Assembly: GCA_041689995.1 (NCBI GenBank)
Contig: JBDNFD010000055.1
Span: 1 to 17,707, forward strand
Length of the DNA: 17,707 bases
Reading direction: 5' to 3'
Origin: DASSWG01 sp041689995
GTDB taxonomy: Bacteria; Bacteroidota; Bacteroidia; Flavobacteriales; Flavobacteriaceae
Made by a program: the position numbers and the translations under genes. Each line of letters opens with the position of its first letter. Position 1 is the stretch's first letter. Under the pieces are notes generated by a model that was not told where the DNA came from, made no database searches, and saw only the letters and a list, made by a program, of their open reading frames with translations. Shown here in pieces: positions 12,389-17,707 of the stretch.

Positions 12389-15350
12389 TCTCAACAATCG
12401 CAATTTCTTCCTCACTCAATCCATAAAGCTTATAAACCATTGCATCAATTTCTTTGTCTGTTGCCGTAATTTGATTTTGAAGCTCTATTGCCTTTTGCTG
12501 TTCAGTTAGAAAGTAATCTTCCCATTCTGCTTTTTGGGAAAGTGAGAGTTCTATTTTCTTCTTCTTGAGTTCTTTTAGAAACTCAGCATAAGTTAGCTCA
12601 TACCAGTTTTCTAATTTTTTGGATAGCTTATCTAGTTGCTCAAATTCTCTTTGTAGGTTTCTTTGGAATTTATTTGAAACTTCAAAAAAGTCTTTGTTAA
12701 GAGCAAGAGTTTTATTTGCCTTTTCGATTAAACTATTTGCCTCATATTCATAATTATATGGTAGCTCTAGCAATTGAGACCTTTTTACTTTCGGAAATGT
12801 AATTTTGTTATCCGAAAAAGTATTTGTAAAGTAATAAAATAATAGCTTAGAATTTAAGATACAAAGTAAATATTTGAGTTCTTGACTTTTAGTGTTTTTG
12901 TTTATCACGTATGTCGTTTGGTCAGTATAATAATCTTGGTCGTCGAAACAAGTAATGATTCTATCTCCTAAAATTTGTCTAACAATTAATTTATCTTGTT
13001 CAAATATATCCTTATTTCTAAAAGCCTGATTAGTAAATAATTTTTCATTTTCAGGTTTATAGCTGATATATTGATTATCGAAAGAATTGTAAAACTTATT
13101 GATATTTCTACCTAATAAAAATGGGTTAAAATCTTCATCTTCTTTTTGGTCAAACAGTAAATCTTTTCGAACCTTTATTCCATTTTTGACTTCAAAATAT
13201 TTCCCTAATTTCTCAAATTGGTTTAACTTCTTGACGATAGGAATGGCTGAAACATTTAATTTTTCATTTATTAAATAATTCTGTTCTACGAAACCGCTTT
13301 GGGTAATCTCTTTTTCAAAGAAAAACTCACCATTTTCAATTTTATAGAAACTAACTTTATTCGTCTTATCAAAACTTGAAATCACAAATGTTACTGTTTT
13401 GACACTTGCATCCTGAAAAACATCTTTATCGCTATTGACAATTAACTCTAACTTGTAATTTTCTAAAATAAACTTCCGTAAAGGTTTATCATAATCATTA
13501 GTAAGAAAAACTGACGGAGTTATAAATGATAATTTACCATCAGTATTAATCAATCTACAAGTCTTTTCAATAAAAAGTTTGTATAAATCTAATTGATAAG
13601 AAGTAGTATTAAAATTATTAATGTAATATTCTTTTTCAGCTAAAGAAAATAACTTTCTGCTTCTTACATAAGGCGGATTCCCAATCACAACATCAAAACC
13701 ACCTCTTTCAAAAATTTGAGGAAACTCCTTATCCCAATTAAAAGCTTTATCTCCAGCCACCGAAACATCATCAATTAATGAATTACCACACTTAATATTA
13801 TTACTTAAATCATTTAGCTTCCTATTGGGCTGCGCAGTTCTAAGCCACAAAGACAACCTTGCTATCTCTACGGATTCCTCATTTATGTCAACTCCAAAAA
13901 GGTTATTTTCTAAGATGCTTTTTTCAACATCGCTTAATATGAACGCATCCTTATTATACTTGGCAGAAAGTTCATCAATGTATCTGTGTTCATTGATTAA
14001 AAAGTCCAGTGCTTGGTTTAAAAATGCTCCAGAACCACAAGCTGGGTCACAAATGGTTAGTTTTAATAACCAATCTCTGTATAAGTTGAGGTTGTCCAGT
14101 TTTTTTCTACTTCTTTGTTTTGCGGGTTGGTAAGCTTCATCTGTAATCTCCAATTCAGCTTTCTTTTCCTCACAGAGCTTTCCAATGGTATTTTCAACGA
14201 TGTATTTTGTAATGTATTTTGGTGTATAAAATACGCCGTCTTTTTTCCGTTTGGTATTTGCTTTATCAATAGTTTGACCTTCTAATTGAGCTTTAATTTC
14301 ATCTAATTCATTGAGCGAATTTTCAAAAATATGTCCAAGTATGTTTACATCGATTTCGCTTTCAAAACCATATTCAGAAAGCTCATAGGAATGTCTGTAA
14401 AGCAAATCATCATCTATTGTAATAGTGTCTAAAACCGTGTCAGGCTTGAACAATCCGCCATTATAGGCAAATACATCATATTGTTTGCCTTTAAAACCTG
14501 TGTTCAGATACCCGAAATATTTTTTGAACCTGTCATACAATGGAGAGTAAGCATCGAGTTCTTGCAATTGTTTCCATTGTTTCAGAATTAACCGAACAGA
14601 ATTTGGAGGCAACAAATTTCTATCTTCCGCAAAGAATAAAAACAAACATCTATCCAGTAATTTTTGTGATTTTTGAAAAAGTACCAAAGGCTCGAATTGT
14701 GGATTTAATTCACAGAGGTTCTGGAATAATTCCCTTTTGAAAAGTGAGTAATCTTTGTAGAGTTGCTTGGTGATTAATTCCTCCTGACTTAATGATTCTT
14801 CTTTGAGTTTTTTGGGAATATTATGCTTTACATTTTCAAAGTTTAAACACAGATAAAACAGTTCAAAATCTTTTTTATTTAGGTTGAATAGGTTGAACTC
14901 TATATGCTCAATAGCATTATCGATATAAAATCGCAGCTTTTCAAAGTTTGAAGTTATAACATAAACACATCCTGATTGGTTATTTTTATAACCAAAAGCC
15001 TGTTCTTCAACTTTGCTTAAATCTGTTGTATTTGTTCCTTTAAGCTCTATAATCCCAACAACCTTATCATTGATAATAATTCCGCCATCAGCTTTTTTGC
15101 TATCCTTTAAATTTTTAAGTTCGGTGGTTAAATTAAAGTTGTGTGCTGGATTTAAGGTATAACCCAAAATCTTTACAAACAAATCCCTTAAAAAACCTTC
15201 TTGGTATTGCTCCTCTTTACTGTTTCTAATATTTTCTTGAATAACAGGATTTAAGAAATGAGCTTGGTACAAATCCCATTTTTCATTGAGCACCACACTA
15301 TCTTGGGATTTAAGGTATTTAGTAACAACCGTATTTTGGAATAATGGCAT
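12378..15350 (-). CDS. Single-chain (type IIG, Eco57I-like) restriction-modification protein
   Basis: 990-aa fusion of nuclease, N6-adenine methyltransferase and target recognition. The N-terminal PD-(D/E)XK site fits KADGGIII (Asp88) and IIELKGT (Glu102, Lys104), preceded by a helix with Glu/Gln residues (about 45-63). A helical connector leads to the motif X-like GVFYTPKYITKYIVENTI (about 370-388). Motif I is DPACGSGAFLNQAL (from Asp435), then NLFGVDINEESVEIARLSLW, and the catalytic motif IV NPPYV (558-562) typical of adenine methylation. The remaining 400 residues should hold target recognition. It heads a compact operon with the methyltransferase fragment and the DUF1016 protein. Base composition is much lower in GC than its neighbours (13 of 60 in the line starting at 12961, 25 of 60 in the hemF line starting at 661), suggesting recent acquisition. 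Target sequence unknown. Confidence 0.92.
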   Translation of the reverse strand: MPLFQNTVVTKYLKSQDSVVLNEKWDLYQAHFLNPVIQENIRNSKEEQYQEGFLRDLFVKILGYTLNPAHNFNLTTELKNLKDSKKADGGIIINDKVVGIIELKGTNTTDLSKVEEQAFGYKNNQSGCVYVITSNFEKLRFYIDNAIEHIEFNLFNLNKKDFELFYLCLNFENVKHNIPKKLKEESLSQEELITKQLYKDYSLFKRELFQNLCELNPQFEPLVLFQKSQKLLDRCLFLFFAEDRNLLPPNSVRLILKQWKQLQELDAYSPLYDRFKKYFGYLNTGFKGKQYDVFAYNGGLFKPDTVLDTITIDDDLLYRHSYELSEYGFESEIDVNILGHIFENSLNELDEIKAQLEGQTIDKANTKRKKDGVFYTPKYITKYIVENTIGKLCEEKKAELEITDEAYQPAKQRSRKKLDNLNLYRDWLLKLTICDPACGSGAFLNQALDFLINEHRYIDELSAKYNKDAFILSDVEKSILENNLFGVDINEESVEIARLSLWLRTAQPNRKLNDLSNNIKCGNSLIDDVSVAGDKAFNWDKEFPQIFERGGFDVVIGNPPYVRSRKLFSLAEKEYYINNFNTTSYQLDLYKLFIEKTCRLINTDGKLSFITPSVFLTNDYDKPLRKFILENYKLELIVNSDKDVFQDASVKTVTFVISSFDKTNKVSFYKIENGEFFFEKEITQSGFVEQNYLINEKLNVSAIPIVKKLNQFEKLGKYFEVKNGIKVRKDLLFDQKEDEDFNPFLLGRNINKFYNSFDNQYISYKPENEKLFTNQAFRNKDIFEQDKLIVRQILGDRIITCFDDQDYYTDQTTYVINKNTKSQELKYLLCILNSKLLFYYFTNTFSDNKITFPKVKRSQLLELPYNYEYEANSLIEKANKTLALNKDFFEVSNKFQRNLQREFEQLDKLSKKLENWYELTYAEFLKELKKKKIELSLSQKAEWEDYFLTEQQKAIELQNQITATDKEIDAMVYKLYGLSEEEIAIVENES

Positions 15351-15391
15351 ACCTGAAATATGTGTAGAAATAATTTATTGTTAAAAATAGT

Positions 15392-15427
15392 CAAATTATT
15401 ACATACTAATTCCAAGTCTGCCACAAA
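15392..15427 (-). promoter_or_regulatory. Candidate promoter of the restriction-modification operon
   Basis: On the minus strand TTTG (15424-15427) is followed after 22 nt by a TAATAATTTG (ends at 15392), a loose match to the -33/-7 pair. A near-palindrome with CACAAA/TTTGTG arms (15422-15438) overlaps the -33 site and might be a regulator site. The gene starts 42 nt downstream. Confidence 0.3.
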
Positions 15428-15558
15428 ATATATTTGTGTCAGAATCTATAAATAATCTTGAAGGCAAGCGTAAATAAGGCTAAAAAGGTTTTAAGAAGGA
15501 TTTAAATAGGTTTTTTCTCCTAATTATTAAGTATTGAAAAATACAAAAATTTTCAATG

Positions 15559-15594
15559 AAAAACCCCACAAATTCGCAAATCTGTAGGGTTTTT
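15559..15594 (-). terminator. Probable rho-independent terminator downstream of tRNA-Pro
   Basis: AAAAACCC-C-ACA pairs with TGT-A-GGGTTTTT around a 12-nt loop, with one internal mismatch. T tracts flank both sides, so it can work in either direction. On the minus strand it lies about 100 nt after the tRNA, and directly after the gene-tail-like stretch at 15617-15652. Confidence 0.6.
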
Positions 15595-15648
15595 ATGGTT
15601 TAGATGGAAAAAGAATTTAATCCTCTTCTTCCGCTGGTAAATATCTCG

Positions 15649-15673
15649 AAAATCATTTAATTAAAATGATTTT
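15649..15673 (-). terminator. Hairpin 24 nt after the tRNA-Pro 3' end
   Basis: AAAATCATTT and AAATGATTTT are exact inverted complements with a 5-nt loop. The stem is AT-rich and ends in a short T run on the minus strand, so it could terminate or help process the tRNA transcript. It is weaker than the GC-containing hairpin further downstream. Confidence 0.45.
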
Positions 15674-15697
15674 GCCAAAATTTAATAGATCATAAAG

Positions 15698-15772
15698 TCG
15701 GGATGAGAGGATTCGAACCTCCGATCTCGCGGCCCCCAGCCGCGCACTTTAACCGGACTAAGCTACATCCCG
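15698..15772 (-). tRNA. tRNA-Pro, anticodon GGG
   Basis: Read on the minus strand: acceptor arms CGGGATG and CATCCCG pair over 7 bp, discriminator A is at 15698, and the CCA is not encoded. The anticodon stem CGCGG/CCGCG encloses the loop CTGGGGG, giving anticodon GGG (15735-15737) with G37. The T arm contains GGTTCGAATCC. The D arm runs from GCTTAG to the GTGC just before the anticodon stem. C1 at the acceptor end fits proline tRNA. The gene lies inside a transcription unit that also covers a broken copy of its own 5' half and a short ORF whose stop codon is bases 8-10 of this tRNA. Confidence 0.97.
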
Positions 15773-15852
15773 AAATTTTCATTTATATCTTCTAAAAAAC
15801 GTTTGGCTCCTCGTTTTTTAATTCTGCTGAATAAGATATAAACGTAATACAT
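15763..15852 (-). pseudogene. GIY-YIG endonuclease remnant, core deleted, ending inside tRNA-Pro
   Basis: A 29-codon ORF from ATG (15850-15852) to TAG (15763-15765). Its first nine residues, MYYVYILFS, are the standard opening of small bacterial GIY-YIG proteins. The next block, RIKKRGAKRFLEDI, resembles their C-terminal helix. The 60-70 residues expected between them, with the GIY-YIG motif and the catalytic Arg and Glu, are missing. The last residues ENFGM come from the tRNA leader and acceptor stem, and the stop is tRNA bases U8-A9-G10. As a protein it cannot be catalytic. It is best read as an internally deleted gene that used to end at this tRNA. Recognition is from memory of the family. 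Confidence 0.6.
15782..15842. repeat. Nested inverted repeats within the GIY-YIG remnant
   Basis: Outer arms TTTATATCTT (15782-15791) and AAGATATAAA (15833-15842) are exact complements. Inside them AAAAAACG (15794-15801) pairs with CGTTTTTT (15812-15819) around a 10-nt loop. The two outer arms are the codons for VYIL and EDIN of the remnant ORF. Confidence 0.65.
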
Positions 15853-15869
15853 TTTAATCGTTTTACTAA

Positions 15870-15952
15870 CCCAGGACGCGTACTTTAATGACGCCGTTTG
15901 CGTCACAGGCCTGCCACGCCTTAGCGTGGACTAAGCTACATCCCGAAATTTT
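15870..15952 (-). pseudogene. Broken tRNA-Pro 5' half with hairpin insert
   Basis: The 25 bp at 15928-15952 are identical to 15755-15779, which cover the tRNA-Pro leader, acceptor strand and start of the D arm. A second matching piece, CGCGTACTTTAA (15877-15888, one change from the tRNA), corresponds to the D-arm end and anticodon stem. About 39 bp of unrelated sequence separates the two pieces at the D loop. No anticodon arm, T arm or 3' acceptor strand follows, so it is not a functional tRNA. Confidence 0.75.
15889..15929. repeat. Tandem GC-rich hairpins inside the broken tRNA copy
   Basis: Three back-to-back palindromes: TGACGC/GCGTCA with a 5-nt loop (15889-15905), the 8-bp palindrome CAGGCCTG (15906-15913) and CCACGC/GCGTGG with a 4-nt loop (15914-15929). 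They fill exactly the gap between the two tRNA-like pieces. Confidence 0.75.
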
Positions 15953-15959
15953 TCAGGGG

Positions 15960-15992
15960 CGAATATACGAAAACACATGAAAAATATCCAAA
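15960..15992 (-). promoter_or_regulatory. tRNA promoter, positioned at the broken tRNA copy
   Basis: On the minus strand TTTG (15989-15992) and TATATTCG (15960-15967) are separated by 21 nt, a good fit to the Bacteroidota TTTG/TAnnTTTG promoter. Transcription would begin about 8 nt before the 5' end of the broken tRNA copy, the normal leader distance. It would then run through the GIY-YIG remnant into the intact tRNA. Confidence 0.55.
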
Positions 15993-16082
15993 TTTTTCCA
16001 TGATAGATTTTTTCATCACAAGTATGTGTTAAACCAATTTGTTTCATTTACGAATGTGGGTACAAATACCGAAATTTGCAAC

Positions 16083-17309
16083 ATGTCAAAACCAAAAAAT
16101 AAACTGGATAAAAACCAAAAAAAAATGGTGCTCTGGGTCTTGGGATTCCTAATCGCCCTGGGGCCATTTTCAATAGATATGTATCTTCCGGGCTTTGAAA
16201 GCATGGCCCGCGAATTTAATACCACCAAGGCCGAAATTGGACTTTCCCTGACCAGTTTTTTTATAGGTCTGGGTATCGGCCAACTGATTTATGGCCCTTT
16301 AATGGATAAATTCGGGCGGAAAAAACCTTTATACATCGGATTGATTATTTATGTGGTGGCGGCAATTAGTTGTCTTTATTCCCCAACCTTGAACTGGCTC
16401 ATTGGCTCACGGTTTTTAATGGCCATGGGAGCCTCGGCCGGAATGGTAGCCTCGAAAGCGATCCTTCGTGATTTATTTCCTGCAAAAGAAGTTGCTCGCG
16501 CCATGTCCATGTTGATGCTCATCGTCGGTGTTGCCCCAATCATCGCGCCGACCATCGGCAGCATGGTGACTGCTAATTTCACTTGGCATTATATTTTTCT
16601 TGTTCTTGCCCTTTTTGCCGCTATTATTTTTGCAGGGGTATTTTTTTTCTTGCCGGAAAGTATTCAACCCGATAAAACGGTACGCCTACGTTTCAAAAAA
16701 ATCGTATCGAAATATCGTGGGATTTTTGTGGATAAGGTTTTTTTCACGTTTGCCATTTCCAATAGTCTAACTGTTGGTGCGCTGTTTGCATATATTGCTC
16801 ACGCACCAGTCTTATTTATGGATGTGTATGGGTTTACGCATCTTCAATTCGGATGGCTTTTTAGTATCAATGCGGCCGGACTTATTTTGGGAAGCCAAAT
16901 CAACCGTTGGATTTTGAAACGTTATTCCGTATTTCGTATTTCAATTTTCAACAGCGTTTTATTGGTCATTTTATCATTTTTGCTATTGCTTAGCGGTTAT
17001 GTTTTTTCCAATTTTTACACCACGTTCATTTTGTTGTTTTTGATTTTGTTCCTTTTAGGGTTCCAAAATCCAAATACCACGGCTCTTTCCCTGGATCCTT
17101 TTGAAAAAAAAGCGGCACGGGCTTCCGCATTGATCGGTGGGCTAAAAATGACTTTCGGCGCATTGACTTCCTATTTCATCAGCGAATTCAGTTCAGCTAG
17201 TTTGTTGCCGTTGGCCATCATTTTAGTGGTCTGTTTCGTTATTAGTTCCGCTCTTTTATTTCGATTTCAAAAAAAGGAAAAACGCGCGCTGATCGGCATT
17301 GGTAGGTGA
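16083..17309 (+). CDS. Bcr/CflA-family MFS drug efflux transporter
   Basis: A 408-aa, 12-helix proton-coupled exporter of the DHA1 class. TM1 contains GPFSIDMYLPGF (27-38), with the conserved Asp-Met-Tyr-Leu-Pro of Bcr/CflA proteins. Motif A is GPLMDKFGRKKPL (71-83), followed by a motif B region with SRFLMAMGASAGMV and a motif C-like APIIAPTIGSMV. The frame extends to a GTG at 16026, but the ATG at 16083 is preferred: it gives the family's usual length and a short Lys-rich N-terminus before TM1. The gene is divergent from the tRNA-Pro unit, with both promoter regions in 15953-16082. The exported compound cannot be inferred. Confidence 0.92.
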   Translation: MSKPKNKLDKNQKKMVLWVLGFLIALGPFSIDMYLPGFESMAREFNTTKAEIGLSLTSFFIGLGIGQLIYGPLMDKFGRKKPLYIGLIIYVVAAISCLYSPTLNWLIGSRFLMAMGASAGMVASKAILRDLFPAKEVARAMSMLMLIVGVAPIIAPTIGSMVTANFTWHYIFLVLALFAAIIFAGVFFFLPESIQPDKTVRLRFKKIVSKYRGIFVDKVFFTFAISNSLTVGALFAYIAHAPVLFMDVYGFTHLQFGWLFSINAAGLILGSQINRWILKRYSVFRISIFNSVLLVILSFLLLLSGYVFSNFYTTFILLFLILFLLGFQNPNTTALSLDPFEKKAARASALIGGLKMTFGALTSYFISEFSSASLLPLAIILVVCFVISSALLFRFQKKEKRALIGIGR

Positions 17310-17311
17310 GA

Positions 17312-17413
17312 AATGTATAATGTATAATGTATATTGAATAATGTATATTGAATAATGTATATTGAATAATGTATATTGAATAATGTATATTGAATAATGT
17401 ATATTGATTGAAT
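17312..17413. repeat. 14-bp AT-rich tandem repeat array
   Basis: The unit AATGTATATTGAAT occurs five times exactly (17326-17395), and a sixth copy (from 17396) breaks with a 4-bp insertion of TTGA. It is preceded by shorter AATGTATA/ATGTATA units (17312-17325). It begins two bases after the MFS stop codon. Confidence 0.9.
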
Positions 17414-17440
17414 AATAAATAGCCAATGGCCCAGTAACTT

Positions 17441-17528
17441 AATAACCCAATAACCCAATAACCAATTAACCAGTAAAGATCACCGATCACCATTTAAACA
17501 ATTAACCCAATAACCCAATAACCCCAAT
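17441..17528. repeat. AATAACCC-type 8-bp repeats in two clusters
   Basis: Degenerate repeats of AATAACCC occur at about 17441-17463 and again at about 17501-17528. Variants (TAACCAATTAACCAG) lie just after the first cluster. They follow the 14-bp array with no gene between. Confidence 0.75.
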
Positions 17529-17532
17529 AATG

Positions 17533-17560
17533 TTTAATGTTTAATGTTTAATGTTTAATG
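17533..17560. repeat. 7-bp tandem repeat TTTAATG x4
   Basis: Four exact consecutive copies of TTTAATG, ten bases before the stop codon of the right-hand transposase fragment. It is the third distinct microsatellite within 250 bp. Confidence 0.88.
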
Positions 17561-17569
17561 AATAATCGG

Positions 17570-17707
17570 TTATAGTAAATATTTAGTGGTAAAATCAAGT
17601 TTTCCAAAATAGAACATCACATTAATTTTAAACCTATCAAAGTTAGCAAACCCTCTTGCTTTTGCCAAAACACTTTGGATCCTTCCATTCAAGTTCTCGT
17701 GGCTTCC
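17570..17707 (-). pseudogene. Transposase C-terminal end, ISL3/ISAon1-like (cut by window edge)
   Basis: A minus-strand frame enters from the right edge and ends with TAA at 17570-17572. The 45 visible residues include HENLNGRIQSVLAKARGF and FDRFKINVMFYFGKL. This is the pattern of transposases whose last block is an NxxIQxxxxxARGFxNFxxFxxxxLFxxGKL-type helix pair (ISL3-like / ISAon1 group). It is unrelated to the ISAs1 fragment at the left edge. Only the tail is visible, so completeness cannot be judged. Confidence 0.65.

Larger units (their letters stand above)
15351..15697. other. Gene-poor 347-bp gap between the restriction operon and tRNA-Pro
   Basis: Holds the restriction gene promoter region near 15392-15438 and two hairpins that could end the tRNA transcript (15559-15594 and 15649-15673). 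Between them a short minus-strand open stretch, 15617-15652, reads FSRYLPAEEED and a stop, immediately before the first hairpin. It looks like the tail of a lost gene but has a stop codon directly upstream. No start codon or full ORF is supported; 15439-15558 shows nothing recognisable. Confidence 0.5.

Noticed and set aside
16026..16082. GTG-initiated N-terminal extension of the MFS transporter
   Set aside because: The extra 19 residues are not typical of Bcr/CflA proteins and the ATG at 16083 gives the normal length and a Lys-rich N-terminus before TM1.
17326..17413. Regular 14-bp repeats considered as a CRISPR array
   Set aside because: The copies are contiguous with no spacers, the unit is too short and AT-rich, and no cas genes are nearby. 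It is a simple tandem repeat.

Overview
The window looks like a chromosomal segment of a member of the Bacteroidota, most likely a Flavobacteriaceae relative. The base composition is AT-rich and start codons lack strong Shine-Dalgarno sequences. Several genes are preceded by the TAnnTTTG -7 element typical of that phylum. The housekeeping proteins (HemF, MsrB, FeoA/FeoB, CbpA/CbpM, a QueD-like enzyme, a Pif1-like helicase, MtgA, an amino-acid-oxidase-like flavoprotein, a Bcr/CflA-type exporter) read as flavobacterial versions. This placement rests on motifs and memory of the families; no database search was run.

Layout. Positions 1-138 hold the 3' end of an ISAs1-type transposase and its terminal repeat. 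Next come aerobic coproporphyrinogen oxidase (hemF, 381-1283) and an exported methionine sulfoxide reductase B (1382-1900). The ferrous-iron operon feoA-feoB-small Cys-rich membrane protein follows (2153-4634), with a 17-bp operator-like palindrome just downstream of its -7 element. A convergent co-chaperone pair cbpA-cbpM lies on the minus strand (4646-5846). A QueD/PTPS-family enzyme (5998-6447) and a large helicase with a C-terminal helix-turn-helix (6613-8919) follow. The helicase converges with, and overlaps by 28 bp, a monofunctional peptidoglycan glycosyltransferase (8892-9563). A FAD oxidoreductase (9631-10746) lies upstream of that.

From 11018 to 15350 there is a visibly AT-richer minus-strand defence island. 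It contains a single-chain restriction-modification protein (990 aa), an 11-nt-overlapping C-terminal fragment of a C5-cytosine methyltransferase, and a DUF1016/YhcG-type PD-(D/E)XK nuclease. Beside it lies tRNA-Pro(GGG) (15698-15772, minus). Upstream of the tRNA is an unusual composite: a broken second copy of the tRNA 5' half, interrupted by GC-rich hairpins, then a 29-codon ORF. That ORF joins what look like the first and last residues of a GIY-YIG endonuclease and borrows its stop codon from the tRNA. A Bcr/CflA-type MFS exporter (16083-17309) follows, then a cluster of AT-rich short tandem repeats, then the 3' end of a second, different transposase running off the right edge.

The observations most worth following are: (1) the tRNA-Pro / GIY-YIG relic composite; (2) a 26-bp element built on the palindrome CCCCGAGTACTCGGGG that sits inside two unrelated genes and is translated in two different frames, suggesting a mobile palindrome tolerated in protein linkers; (3) the restriction-modification island, with its methyltransferase stub and the 36-bp palindromic repeats inside the DUF1016 gene; and (4) the probable iron-responsive operator of feoAB.
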